Source: Salipaludibacillus agaradhaerens (GTDB taxonomy: Bacteria; Bacillota; Bacilli; Bacillales; Salisediminibacteriaceae). From it: a stretch of 64,000 nt of DNA. The position numbers and the translations under genes are program-made. Below the pieces are notes generated by a model, which saw only the letters and a list, made by a program, of their open reading frames with translations, had not been told where the DNA came from and made no database searches. Shown in pieces: positions 8,966 through 17,764 of the stretch (position 1 is the first letter of the stretch; each line of letters starts with the position of its first letter). Location: contig NZ_KV917378.1 of the NCBI RefSeq assembly GCF_002019735.1, positions 677,869 to 741,868 of the forward strand. The letters run 5' to 3'.

Positions 8966-10231
8966 TTATGCGTACTTCGCTTCTACTTTTTTTACATGCT
9001 TTTCCTCAGTTATTTGCTTAATATTTTTTATCATAGCAATTGATGTGACAAGGGCAACCAATAGTAAACCTGCAAATATATAAAAAGTAAGATCATAGCT
9101 GTTTGTCGTTTCTTTAACAAATGAAACGACCATTGGACCAACTACACCTGCAAGTGACCAAGAAGTTAACAGTAACCCATGAATAGCTCCTAGCTGCTTC
9201 GTACCAAAAAGATCTCCGATAAATGCAGGAAGGGCTGCGAATCCTCCACCATATATTGAAATAACAACAAAAACTAACAGTTGAAATAGAATAATGTTTG
9301 AGGCAAAAGGAAGTATAAGGAAAGCAACTAACTGAATCATAAAGAAGATTGTATAGACGCGAGCACGACCAATATAATCAGAAGCCGAGGCCCACAAAAT
9401 ACGCCCTCCTCCATTAAATAATCCCATTATCCCAACCATACTAGCAGCTGCAATTGCTGTCATACCTACTTTATCTTGTGCCATGGGTGACGCGACGGAA
9501 ATGATCATAAGACCAACTGAAATGTTAATAAACATCATGACCCATAGCATCCAAAAGCGTTTTGTTTTCAATGCTTCATTGGCTGTTAATTGAGCCAAAT
9601 CTTCCTTGACCGGTTTCATGTTCTGTTTTTCTTTATTTATCATAGTATCTGGTTTCCATCCTTCAGGGGGACGTGCAATGTATAGAGCACCAGAAACCAT
9701 TAAGATGAAAAACGTGACTCCCATTATAAAAAAAGTATTTGCAATCCCCGCTGCTCCAATCAAATTTGCAGCTACTGGACTAGAAATTAACGCACCTGCA
9801 CCAAAACCAAAAACAGCCATTCCAGTAGCAAGACCTCTGCGGTCAGGAAACCATTTTACTAGTGTCGAAACAGGAGAAATATAGCCGAGACCAAGTCCCA
9901 TTCCTCCTATCACACCATACGTCACTAAGAAAAGCGGTAATGATTCTAGTGATACAGCCAAGCCAGAACCTATAATACCACTAGAAAAAAGGACTGCAGC
10001 TAACAATGCTGCTTTTCTCGGCCCTTTTTTCTCTACAAATGGACCAAAGAAAGCCGCAGATACTCCTAAAAAGAAAATAGCAATTGTGAATGCCAAAGAT
10101 ACTTGCGTCTGCTCCCACCCTAGTTCATTAGACATAGGATATTGAAACACACTATATGCATAAGCCGATCCAATTGATAAATGAATAGCAATTGCTGATA
10201 AAGCAATCAACCATCGATTTTTAGATTTCAT
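8966..10231 (-). CDS. OFA-family MFS transporter (oxalate/formate antiporter-like)
   Basis: This 421-aa protein has 12 predicted membrane helices and the OFA-type N-terminus (HLSIGSAYAYSVFQYP). The MFS loop motif occurs as FVEKKGPRKAAL after helix 2. GLGYISPVSTLVKWFPDRRGLATG in helices 4-5 is typical of the oxalate/formate antiporter family of monocarboxylate carriers. The central loop (about residues 200-225) is charged and separates the two halves. Family members carry oxalate, formate, pyruvate or related acids; the substrate cannot be fixed from sequence. The ATG at 10231 follows AAAGGTGG. It is monocistronic, with a terminator at 8862-8890. Confidence 0.85.
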   Translation of the reverse strand: MKSKNRWLIALSAIAIHLSIGSAYAYSVFQYPMSNELGWEQTQVSLAFTIAIFFLGVSAAFFGPFVEKKGPRKAALLAAVLFSSGIIGSGLAVSLESLPLFLVTYGVIGGMGLGLGYISPVSTLVKWFPDRRGLATGMAVFGFGAGALISSPVAANLIGAAGIANTFFIMGVTFFILMVSGALYIARPPEGWKPDTMINKEKQNMKPVKEDLAQLTANEALKTKRFWMLWVMMFINISVGLMIISVASPMAQDKVGMTAIAAASMVGIMGLFNGGGRILWASASDYIGRARVYTIFFMIQLVAFLILPFASNIILFQLLVFVVISIYGGGFAALPAFIGDLFGTKQLGAIHGLLLTSWSLAGVVGPMVVSFVKETTNSYDLTFYIFAGLLLVALVTSIAMIKNIKQITEEKHVKKVEAKYA

Positions 10232-10623
10232 TTAAAAACCACCTTTCAGCCACAAAGTCTATACCCTACTACCTACTTTATATAAGTATACGCTACTTTT
10301 AAATGGCTTTGTTATTCTTTTCACAAAATCCCCGATTCTTTTCAACAAATTTATGACAGTGCTTACAGAACTATTTACGCCTTTGGTTTCACAATAAGAA
10401 TGAATTTTTGAAATATCTAGTAAAAGAGCTGTTTTACTTTTTCCGAACACCTTTTTATAATCCTATATTTATCGCAAATCGTCATACTTTACTTTAACTA
10501 TTTGAATGAATGTCCTAATTCAGCACAAAGTATTAACATTCGAATAATGACTGGAACCTTCACTTCAGACGAAAGCTTTCCCGAGAACTTGTCTTTAAGG
10601 AATAACCGTCTTTGCCGTCACTT

Positions 10624-10706
10624 TTTATCACTGATAAGCGTCCGTAAAAGTCCCTACTCAAAATAGAGAGAAGAGTATCTATTAATATCCTGATCGAAGG
10701 TTCGTT
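10624..10706 (+). repeat. dispersed intergenic palindromic repeat, copy 2 (internally deleted)
   Basis: It keeps the left block (TTATCACTGATAAGCGTCCG) and the right end (CCTGATCGAAGGTTCGTTTT). It lacks the AGCTAACGGACGCTAATG part found in copies 1, 3 and 4. The middle TCCCTACTCAAAATAGAGAG resembles copy 4. Confidence 0.8.
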
Positions 10707-10800
10707 TTATCATCCGTCTATTAAATAAAATTCAAGACATATTTTTCGTGTTATTGCTTTAAAGACATCATTATGAAATCGACTCATCTATTAGAAAATA

Positions 10801-10844
10801 TAAAAATGTCCTAAAAGTCACTATACTGTAGACTTTTAGGACAT
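10801..10844 (-). terminator. terminator after the 56-aa gene
   Basis: A perfect 14-bp stem (ATGTCCTAAAAGTC with GACTTTTAGGACAT) has an 11-nt loop and is followed on the minus strand by TTTTTATATTTTC. It lies 13 bp after the small gene. Confidence 0.85.
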
Positions 10845-10856
10845 CCCTCTCAAGCG

Positions 10857-11027
10857 TTAAAGTTTAGATGATGTCATCTTATTTATTTTTTCATTACGCA
10901 TACTTTGCTCCATTTTTTCTAACAAAGTACTGATTTCCTTTTTATTTTTCTTGCTACCAAACAATTTTAATTTTTCTTTTCTCAGAAGTGTTATTAGCAA
11001 CTTCTTTTCTTTTTTCGTTAAAACCAT
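10857..11027 (-). CDS. small basic protein, 56 aa, unknown
   Basis: This gene encodes a 56-residue, strongly basic and mostly helical peptide beginning MVLTKKEKKLL and ending MTSSKL. The case for a real gene is good: GGGAGGA lies 7 bases before the ATG, the frame ends 13 bp before a strong terminator, and the lysine-rich amphipathic pattern (LLITLLRKEKLKLFG, then ISTLLEKMEQSM) looks selected. It begins 53 bp after the MFS gene ending at 11081 and is probably the last gene of that unit. There is no membrane helix or Cys motif. I do not recognise the family. Confidence 0.7.
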   Translation of the reverse strand: MVLTKKEKKLLITLLRKEKLKLFGSKKNKKEISTLLEKMEQSMRNEKINKMTSSKL

Positions 11028-11080
11028 ACTGGATCCTCCCTTTTCTCAATCCAGCCATTACGCTGTTTATTTTATTTCCC

Positions 11081-12301
11081 CTATCCATTCATACGTAAAC
11101 GTCTTTTATTTCGAAGCTTGGCTCCTTCATGACGTAAAATAAAATATAGCATCAAAGCTGCTAGAAAAAATAAACAGGTGGAAACATAAAAAACAGAGGA
11201 TATTCCAAAAAATCCAGCCACTATCCCCCCACAAACAGGACCTAAAACATTCCCTAAAAATCTAAAACTCTGATTATAACCAAGTACCTCCCCTTGCATA
11301 GATAAAGGGACTGTCTGCCTGATATAGGCGGTGGCACATGGAATAATACCACCTATAGCCATTCCAAATAAAAATCTAAGCCCAATAAGCTGCCAAATTG
11401 ACGACACAAGTGCTTGCGGTAAAAAGAAAATCCCAGAAATTAGTAAGCAGACAAGTAAGATTTTTTGATGCCCAATGCGATCTCCTTGAACACCCCAAAA
11501 TCGTGTAGCAGTCAAATTACCTAAACCTGTAACAGAAAAAGCCATGCCAGCTAAAAAGGCGATATTTTCTGCGTTGGTAAACTGGCCAACATACAAAGCA
11601 AGCTGTGGTTGAATACTAAAATTTGCAACTTGGACGATTAAAGAGGCAATCATCACCATAATAAGGACTTTATCTGCATAAACAAATTGAAGGACTTCTT
11701 TCATACTCCTTTTCCTATCTAAAGACCTATCTTCTTTTACTTGAACTTCCTTAATGCCAAACAAGACTAAGGTGGCAGCAATACTGATCACACTTCCTGT
11801 AATAAGAAAAGTGTAAGTAAAACCAACAGAATCAGCGAGTAAGCCACCTAACAATGGCCCAAAGAGGCCGCCAGATACTGTCCCCATTTGCAATGTTCCA
11901 AGCACTTTCCCAGCATTTTCTCTCGTTGTTTGCGCGGCAATTAACGCCATTGACGTGGGAATAAAACCGGTTACGATCCCCATAAACAGTCTTAGAAAAA
12001 AAAGACCACTTACAGTCTCGACATAACTCATTAAAAACATCGAAAAAGCGATACCATATCCTGTGAATAATAGTATTTTTTTTCGACCGAATTTATCACC
12101 AAAGCGTCCCCACAGAGGCGAAACTAAGAAAGCGACTAAAAATGTTATCCCAAAAATAAATCCCGACCACCGTTGAACATAAGTTGGTGAATAGGAACCA
12201 AACGTTTCAATATACATTGATAAAAAAGGCAACACCATCGTAGCACTAGCGGACACAAAGAAATTAGCTATCCACATGATGACTAAATTACGTTTTTTCA
12301 T
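11081..12301 (-). CDS. MFS drug efflux transporter (DHA1 type)
   Basis: This 406-aa protein has 12 predicted membrane helices. The MFS motif A is clear after helix 2 (PLWGRFGDKFGRKK) and repeats after helix 8 (FWGVQGDRIGHQK). The motif C-like GTVSGGLFGPLLGG in helix 5 marks antiporters of the drug/H+ class, related to MdtG/YkuC-type proteins. The drug range cannot be read. The ATG at 12301 has only a distant GGAAAG, so translation may be weak or controlled. Upstream are a -10-like TATAAT within an inverted repeat (12325-12355) and a small terminator (12403-12437). A 56-aa gene follows 53 bp downstream before the shared terminator. Confidence 0.82.
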   Translation of the reverse strand: MKKRNLVIMWIANFFVSASATMVLPFLSMYIETFGSYSPTYVQRWSGFIFGITFLVAFLVSPLWGRFGDKFGRKKILLFTGYGIAFSMFLMSYVETVSGLFFLRLFMGIVTGFIPTSMALIAAQTTRENAGKVLGTLQMGTVSGGLFGPLLGGLLADSVGFTYTFLITGSVISIAATLVLFGIKEVQVKEDRSLDRKRSMKEVLQFVYADKVLIMVMIASLIVQVANFSIQPQLALYVGQFTNAENIAFLAGMAFSVTGLGNLTATRFWGVQGDRIGHQKILLVCLLISGIFFLPQALVSSIWQLIGLRFLFGMAIGGIIPCATAYIRQTVPLSMQGEVLGYNQSFRFLGNVLGPVCGGIVAGFFGISSVFYVSTCLFFLAALMLYFILRHEGAKLRNKRRLRMNG

Positions 12302-12324
12302 GGTTAATCATCTACACTTTCCGC

Positions 12325-12355
12325 AAATACTTCGACTCTCTAAGTATTTATTATA
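12325..12355 (-). promoter_or_regulatory. -10 box and inverted repeat upstream of the MFS gene
   Basis: The minus strand has TATAAT at 12355-12350, followed directly by the inverted repeat AAATACTT-N9-AAGTATTT at 12349-12325. An 8-bp perfect palindrome across the expected transcription start is a typical repressor operator position. The -35 box is weak. Confidence 0.4.
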
Positions 12356-12402
12356 TCTTATTTTATGAAAAAATGAAAATAACTTAACTATTACCTCATA
12401 TC

Positions 12403-12437
12403 AAAAACCCTCTCTAACGTAATGGTAAGAAGAGGGT
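12403..12437 (-). terminator. small terminator between the lipase and MFS genes
   Basis: On the minus strand, ACCCTCT and AGAGGGT flank a 17-nt loop and are followed by TTTTTG. It is 334 bp after the patatin gene and about 100 bp before the MFS start, so it could end the lipase transcript. Confidence 0.5.
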
Positions 12438-12770
12438 GAAAAAACGAATAATAATTATAAGGGCCAATAAAATGTCTAAATATCGTCTAGTAAGTGGAAG
12501 TCGCAGTTGAATGTTCGACACGAGCAATAACCATGATACATAGTGTATATAACGTTTTTTTTAAAAGGACTTGCATAATCAAGACGATGACTAACAGAGG
12601 ATCAGCAAGATCAAAAGATCTCATAAGACAAAGGATTTATCCCATCATTTAGTGCAGACGATCCCGGAGAAAAAAGCCTCCGTCTTAGCGAGAAATCACT
12701 TTATTAGTGAAATTACACTATAAATATACCAATTCAAATTTCACAAGTAGCCCTCAGCTCCTCTGCCTAT
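12438..12770. other. intergenic, nothing recognised
   Basis: About 330 bases between the small terminator and the patatin gene. I see no gene with a ribosome site, no repeat shared with other parts of the window and no clear promoter. Confidence 0.4.
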
Positions 12771-13631
12771 TTAGAGTTGAAGAAAATGCTTTAATTCCTC
12801 AAGACGTTCAGCTGCTTGTTTATAACCATGATTATACAACGCTTCTAATCTATCTTTACGCCTTTCAGTACGACTTACGCTTTGTAAATTCAATGGTCTA
12901 AACACGAAAGCTTTACCTTCTTGTTCAAGCTTATCAACTGTTGCCAATGTCTGATTATAAACAGTTGACCGTTCTTTAACCACGTCTACTAAACCTGGAT
13001 ATTGTTTATATTTTCGAGAAAAATACCACATACCGCGTTTCGCAGGTTTTTTAACATAACCTCTGCATTGCGTTAAAATTATAATGTGCTTCTCATTTCC
13101 TGCTTTAATCGATTGCTTGACAGGAATGGGATCGCTTATACCTCCATCAAGTAGTATACGGTTTTTGTAGGTAACCACAGGAGCTACAAATGGTAATGAT
13201 GAAGAGGCCCGTAAAACTTTGTTGAACTCTTCTTTAATTTCTGTTTTCTCATAATACACAGTTTCTCCCGTACGACAATCAGTCACCCCTACATAAAATT
13301 TTTGTTTAGATTGAAAGAAACGATAGTAATCAAAAGGGTTTTCTTTGTTAGGTATTTGCTCGAATATGAGATCCATATTAAATAATTCACCTGAACGGAA
13401 AAGCCTCTTATAAGAAATATAATCGGGATGATTGGCATATTCTACTGTAATGGCTTTATTTCTTCCTGGTTGACGTGACACATATGAAGCAGCGTTACAA
13501 GCACCAGCAGAAACCCCAACAATATAGGGAAAGTGGATGTCGTTATCCATAAAAAATTCAAGAATACCACCTGTAAATACACCTCTCATCCCCCCTCCTT
13601 CTAAAACTAATCCAGTTTTATCCAACGTCAT
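12771..13631 (-). CDS. patatin-like phospholipase family protein
   Basis: This 286-aa protein is a Ser-Asp dyad acyl hydrolase of the patatin family. The oxyanion motif GGGMRG is near residue 12, the nucleophile motif GVSAG at about 40 and the Asp motif DGGISDP at about 162. The rest resembles bacterial YjjU-type patatins, with a second region (GYVKKPAKRGMWYFSRKY) typical of that branch. No signal peptide is visible, so it is probably cytosolic or peripheral to the membrane. The natural substrate is unknown. It is a single gene with more than 470 bp of non-coding DNA downstream. Confidence 0.85.
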   Translation of the reverse strand: MTLDKTGLVLEGGGMRGVFTGGILEFFMDNDIHFPYIVGVSAGACNAASYVSRQPGRNKAITVEYANHPDYISYKRLFRSGELFNMDLIFEQIPNKENPFDYYRFFQSKQKFYVGVTDCRTGETVYYEKTEIKEEFNKVLRASSSLPFVAPVVTYKNRILLDGGISDPIPVKQSIKAGNEKHIIILTQCRGYVKKPAKRGMWYFSRKYKQYPGLVDVVKERSTVYNQTLATVDKLEQEGKAFVFRPLNLQSVSRTERRKDRLEALYNHGYKQAAERLEELKHFLQL

Positions 13632-13806
13632 TTCATCCTCCTTATCATCTATAAGGCTTATTGTAACGAAATGATAATCTTAGCTCAATTCAGGACACTC
13701 AAAGAGAAATTAAATTCTCTACCTGAAGGCTACTATTTATCACCTCTGCCAATTCACACACCACACAGGCCCTCAATCCCTTCTACCGACTTTGAGGGTA
13801 AAAGCT

Positions 13807-13834
13807 ACAAAAAAAGCTGACATAAAGTCAGCTT
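13807..13834 (-). terminator. terminator of the degV-family gene
   Basis: AAGCTGAC and GTCAGCTT form an 8-bp stem with a 5-nt loop. It is followed on the minus strand by TTTTTTTG. Confidence 0.85.
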
Positions 13835-13855
13835 AAAATAGTTTAATATGCTTTA

Positions 13856-14707
13856 TTACTTTTCATCAAAATAGTACATTAAAGCTAGAGCTCCAGGCCC
13901 TGTATGTGTACTCACAATAGGCGTTGTTTCAATGATGGAAATATCCTCGAACCCAGATACTTCCTTAATTGCTTCTTTTACTTGTCTAGCAAGATCTTGT
14001 GCTTCTACTTGGGCAATACCGATTCCTTTTACAATTTTTCCTGCTGCTTCCTCTTGAAACTTTTTCTTCATAAAATTAATCATTTGTAAATGTGTTCTCA
14101 CTTTAGTAACAGGTGTATAAACACCATCTTCTAACGAGGCGATCGGCTTAATTTTAAGTAACGATCCTACGAGAGCACGTCCTCTCCCTATGCGACCACC
14201 TTTTAATAAATACTCAAGTGTATCAACCATAATATATAATGAACTGTTCTTTCTCACGTCATTTAATCGTTCAATAATTTCTTCAACATTTTTCCCTTCA
14301 TTTGCAAGACGTGCAGCTTCCTTAACCTGAAAGCTCAATGCTATGGAGATAAATTGAGAATCCACTACCGTGACATCAGCTTCAGTCATGTCAGCTGCTG
14401 TGCGAGCTGAGGCAACCGTCCCACTCATACCACTTGTCATGTGGATTGAAATAATTGACGAGCCATCTTTACCAAGCTCATCGTAAACTTCTAAAAAAGA
14501 ACCTGCAGAAGGCTGTGAACTTTGGGGAATGTCTTTAGAATTAACTAACAATTCAACAAATTCACTAGATGTAACGTCCACACCATCGAGATAGGATTTC
14601 CCATCTACTGTGACTGAGAGAGGAACAATCGTTATTCCTAATTCTTCTATGGCTTCCTTAGGTATATCTAATGTTGAATCTGTTACAATTTTCACCTTTT
14701 TACTCAC
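13856..14707 (-). CDS. DegV family fatty-acid-binding protein
   Basis: This 283-aa protein belongs to the DegV/FakB family, which holds a fatty acid so that a FakA-type kinase can phosphorylate it. Visible motifs are the N-terminal VTDSTLDIP, SSQPSAGSFLE, the fatty-acid-head motif HMTSGMSGT around residue 90, LLKGGRIGRG and HTGPGALAL near the C-terminus. Length matches the family. The GTG start at 14707 follows AAAGGGGTG at good spacing. It is divergent from dgk-dck, with its own terminator. The fatty acid bound and the kinase partner are not in this window. Confidence 0.9.
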   Translation of the reverse strand: MSKKVKIVTDSTLDIPKEAIEELGITIVPLSVTVDGKSYLDGVDVTSSEFVELLVNSKDIPQSSQPSAGSFLEVYDELGKDGSSIISIHMTSGMSGTVASARTAADMTEADVTVVDSQFISIALSFQVKEAARLANEGKNVEEIIERLNDVRKNSSLYIMVDTLEYLLKGGRIGRGRALVGSLLKIKPIASLEDGVYTPVTKVRTHLQMINFMKKKFQEEAAGKIVKGIGIAQVEAQDLARQVKEAIKEVSGFEDISIIETTPIVSTHTGPGALALMYYFDEK

Positions 14708-14925
14708 GTGAGCACCCCTTTAGACTACAAAATACTGAATCAATCATACTATATATCCTTCTCGTTGTTAAGTATTGTCTTGAAAGATTAAAAAGAAATA
14801 TTGCCAATCCCCTGACTCATCATAGTGACTCCCATACATCTTTCTTAATACTAAATAAATTTTATGGTAGAATATAAATTGCTTGTTTTTTAATTTATTA
14901 ACGTGTTATAAGGAGGGTCCGAGTA

Positions 14926-15576
14926 TTGAGCCACCAGTTTGATGCTCCATTCATCGCCATTGAAGGTCCTATCGGTGTTGGGAAAACATCATTGGCGACG
15001 AAGTTAGCTGATCATTATAATTATTATATTTTAAAGGAAATTGTTGATGAGAATCCTTTTCTTTCAAAATTTTATGAAGATATTGAGGAATGGAGCTTTC
15101 AAACAGAAATGTTCTTTCTCTGTAATCGATTTAAACAATTGGAAGATACATATGAGCGATTTTTAGCAAAAGGTCACCCCGTTATTAGTGATTATCATAT
15201 TTTTAAAAATCATTTATTCGCAAAACAAACATTAAAATCCCATCATTTTGATAAATATGATCGTATCTACAACATTTTGACTGACGATCTCCCTAAACCG
15301 AATATTATCATTTATTTGAATGCTAGTCTCTCTACTTTAATGGATAGAATAAAACGCCGTGGTAGAGAAATGGAGCAGTCAATGGAACCTGACTATTTAC
15401 AGCAATTATCTGCAGATTATAAGCAATTCATGAAAGAACATTCCCGTGTGTATCCTGACATTCCGATCATTTCAATAAATGGAGATAGCATGGATTTTGT
15501 AGAACGGCCTGATGATTTTCTACGTATCCTTGACCAAGTTGATGTGGCGTTAAAACAAAAAAGAGCATTATTTTAA
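14926..15576 (+). CDS. dgk: deoxyguanosine kinase
   Basis: This 216-aa deoxynucleoside kinase of the dNK/TK2 family has the P-loop GPIGVGKTS at residues 14-22. It also has KEIVDENPFLSKFYED, the WSFQTEMFFL substrate region and the arginine-rich lid KRRGREME. It phosphorylates salvaged purine deoxynucleosides. The close match of ENPFLSKFY and LTDDLPKPNIIIYL to B. subtilis YaaG makes Dgk the best name. The start is TTG at 14926, preceded by AAGGAGGG. Dck follows 22 bp downstream; the order dgk-dck is as in B. subtilis. Confidence 0.88.
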   Translation: MSHQFDAPFIAIEGPIGVGKTSLATKLADHYNYYILKEIVDENPFLSKFYEDIEEWSFQTEMFFLCNRFKQLEDTYERFLAKGHPVISDYHIFKNHLFAKQTLKSHHFDKYDRIYNILTDDLPKPNIIIYLNASLSTLMDRIKRRGREMEQSMEPDYLQQLSADYKQFMKEHSRVYPDIPIISINGDSMDFVERPDDFLRILDQVDVALKQKRALF

Positions 15577-15598
15577 ATAGATTGAATGGAGTGCAAAT

Positions 15599-16270
15599 AT
15601 GACAAAATTGACTCACAATGTTCCTCCTGGAGCTCTCATTACATTAGCAGGTACTGTCGGTGTTGGGAAATCAACGCTAACTAATGTGTTGTCAGAAGCT
15701 TTAGGCTTTAAAGCAGCTTTTGAAAAAGTAGATGGTAACCCTTATCTTGAAGATTACTACAGTGATTTTAAAAAATGGTCGTTTCATTTACAGATATATT
15801 TCCTTGCAGAAAGGTACAAGCAACAAAAGAAAATGCATGAAGAAGGTTTAGGTTATGTCCAAGATAGAAGTATCTATGAGGATGTAGGTATTTTTGCAAA
15901 ACTTCAATATGATCAAGGAAATATGTCAGATAGAGATTATGATACGTATCGGTCTTTATTCGAAGCAATGGTCATGTCTCCCTATTTCCCCAAGCCAGAC
16001 GTCCTTATATATATTGATGGTCATTTCGATAGTATTATGAAACGTATTCATAGGCGTGGACGTGATATGGAAATCAACACAGATATTGCTTTTTGGGAAA
16101 ATTTATATGACAGATATAGCCAGTGGATTTCTGAATTTAAAGAGGCGCCAATTCTTCACCTTGACATCGATCATTATGATTGCCATGATCCCTACTCTGT
16201 AAAAACCATTGTAAAGGGTATTGAACAATTAAAAAACGATGATCAATTAACTTACTTAAAACTCACATAA
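15599..16270 (+). CDS. dck: deoxyadenosine/deoxycytidine kinase
   Basis: This 223-aa paralogue of the preceding kinase has the P-loop AGTVGVGKST at about residues 18-27, VDGNPYLEDYY, WSFHLQIYFLAERYK, the DRS motif in QDRSIYED and the lid arginines RRGRDME. These match B. subtilis YaaF (Dck), which salvages deoxyadenosine and deoxycytidine to the monophosphates. The ATG at 15599 lies 22 bp after dgk, with GAATGGAGTG as a ribosome site. It ends the operon; a strong terminator follows 23 bp later. Confidence 0.9.
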   Translation: MTKLTHNVPPGALITLAGTVGVGKSTLTNVLSEALGFKAAFEKVDGNPYLEDYYSDFKKWSFHLQIYFLAERYKQQKKMHEEGLGYVQDRSIYEDVGIFAKLQYDQGNMSDRDYDTYRSLFEAMVMSPYFPKPDVLIYIDGHFDSIMKRIHRRGRDMEINTDIAFWENLYDRYSQWISEFKEAPILHLDIDHYDCHDPYSVKTIVKGIEQLKNDDQLTYLKLT

Positions 16271-16293
16271 TAAATCTTTTTTCAACAAAATTA

Positions 16294-16340
16294 AGAGAGT
16301 GTCTCACTTTTTCGTAGCCGATGAGACACTCTCTATTTTT
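16294..16340 (+). terminator. terminator of dgk-dck
   Basis: A perfect 13-bp stem (AGAGAGTGTCTCA with TGAGACACTCTCT) is followed by ATTTTTATT. Confidence 0.92.
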
Positions 16341-16373
16341 ATTACCTATCCAATATGAACTTTCAAAATCCCT

Positions 16374-17279
16374 TTACCAATTAGACATGCTAAGTTTACT
16401 CTTCACGAGTTCCTCCTCTTTATGCGTTTCATCTGGTACATAAAACAGATGGACGAGAATGATGGCATGAATATACATAATTAAGGTTTCTTCTATAAAT
16501 AGTGGAAATCTAAAACCAAGTGGCCAGTGCACATTAAAAATAAATGGCTGAAAGGCCAAAATGATAAATAACGGAAACCCAAACCAAAACAAAAGCGATG
16601 TTTTAGAACCCTTCCAGAATGCAAATAAAGGTTGGAACCCAACCACCATAACAAGTGCATGAGTTAGCATAGAAACATACTTCACATCTTCAGCATGATG
16701 TGACATTTTCAAAATGTTAGCGTATCGACCGTTATAATATGGCTCTATAAATGGTGTAAGCATACTGTTTATTAAATAATGTGCTATAAATAATAAAAAG
16801 ATTGCGTAGATACATTTAAGAAGCCACTTTGAAATGTGTTGATGACTAAAGTAGTTTTTTATTCTTTTCGTGTAACTTTCTGCTCCTTTTCCGTAGTATC
16901 TAAAAATAAGTACTGTAAAAGATGTGATAACTAACGTATAAACTATGACGTCGACTATTGCTTTAGGTTGCACATTAATTTGTGCTACAAGGCTTTCTAA
17001 AAGTTGAAGACTTCCTGTCATTATAAACAAATAGAAAAATAAACTAATCCCTTTAGCCTTTTGTGAAAGGTACAGTTGATCAAATAACAAGCTAACATAA
17101 AAAATCATCACAATGAGGTATAAAAATAAAATAAGGTACCTTTCATAAGACGCTTCTGTAAGAATAGGCAGCTTGATTGCAGTCAAGTTAATGATAATGC
17201 TAAGAACAATAATACACACAAAAGACACAAGGAGGCTTTTTAACAGCCTATTCAGCATATTTTTCGGCTGTAAAGTCAT
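16374..17279 (-). CDS. polytopic membrane protein, unknown
   Basis: This 301-aa protein has about eight hydrophobic helices, roughly at residues 14-34, 45-66, 75-95, 107-127, 150-172, 203-223, 228-248 and 268-288. The loops are short and basic (YYGKGAESYTKRIKNYFSHQH), and the C-terminal tail is charged and cytosolic (DETHKEEELVKSK). I find no transporter signature, catalytic motif or family I can name. The ATG at 17279 is weakly preceded by a purine-rich site (AGGGGGAAGTT). It is a single gene, convergent with dgk-dck and separated from tatC by about 485 bp. Its role is unknown. Confidence 0.7.
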   Translation of the reverse strand: MTLQPKNMLNRLLKSLLVSFVCIIVLSIIINLTAIKLPILTEASYERYLILFLYLIVMIFYVSLLFDQLYLSQKAKGISLFFYLFIMTGSLQLLESLVAQINVQPKAIVDVIVYTLVITSFTVLIFRYYGKGAESYTKRIKNYFSHQHISKWLLKCIYAIFLLFIAHYLINSMLTPFIEPYYNGRYANILKMSHHAEDVKYVSMLTHALVMVVGFQPLFAFWKGSKTSLLFWFGFPLFIILAFQPFIFNVHWPLGFRFPLFIEETLIMYIHAIILVHLFYVPDETHKEEELVKSKLSMSNW

Positions 17280-17679
17280 CTAACTTCCCCCTCATTAAAA
17301 ATTTCTACTGGTATAGTATTATTTTCTTATAAAAATAGCCATTTTGAGCTTTATTTAATGGCGATATCTTGAAAATACTATGACGATTGTGTGCAACATA
17401 GCTCCTTGATCGTTTAATTCAAGACCACATTTTATCGTTAGCCTATTTCCTAGGTTGGCACAACCAATATTAATGTTTGTTACACTAGAAGGGTGTGCTG
17501 TTTCGTTTTTTTGATTGTGAACGTAGTTTTTTCTCTTACGTCTCTACTCGCTTCAATCTTCATTCTGTTAAAAATGCAAAATCAGCTACTTCTTCAATCC
17601 GTTTTTCTCCACAAACAGAGATAATGCCTAAGATAAGCTAGTTATATCGAAAATCATCGGTAAAGTTTAGTGGCATAAA
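17280..17679. other. intergenic, nothing recognised
   Basis: About 400 bases. Short open stretches on the minus strand are interrupted by stops and have no start signals. No repeat shared with other places in the window is seen. Confidence 0.4.
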
Positions 17680-17724
17680 CATAAAGAGAGGCACTCATCC
17701 CAATATTGAGATGAGTGCCTCTCT
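17680..17724 (-). terminator. terminator after tatC
   Basis: A perfect 15-bp stem (AGAGAGGCACTCATC with GATGAGTGCCTCTCT) has a 10-nt loop. It is followed by TTTATGTTT on the minus strand and by ATTTTCC on the plus strand. Confidence 0.8.
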
Positions 17725-17764
17725 ATTTTCCAATAAAAAGGGTTTATAAATAACTAGCTAGCTG

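Larger units (their letters stand above)
10232..10856. other. intergenic region with repeat copy 2
   Basis: About 620 bases. It contains repeat copy 2 (10624-10706) and the terminator at 10801-10844. A 63-codon frame at 10259-10450 has poor start signals and is not called. Nothing else is supported. Confidence 0.5.

Noticed and set aside
10259-10450. 63-codon leftward frame just upstream of the OFA transporter gene
   Set aside because: The GTG start has no well-spaced ribosome site, the peptide has no family resemblance, and it covers the likely promoter region of the transporter gene.
13771-13799. CCCTCAA/TTGAGGG inverted repeat downstream of the degV-family gene
   Set aside because: No T run on either strand; the neighbouring 13807-13834 hairpin is the better terminator.
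17500-17660. Short minus-strand stretch encoding GEKRIEEVADFAFLTE, possible gene remnant
   Set aside because: Only about 22 codons between stops, with no start and no recognisable homologue; chance is enough.
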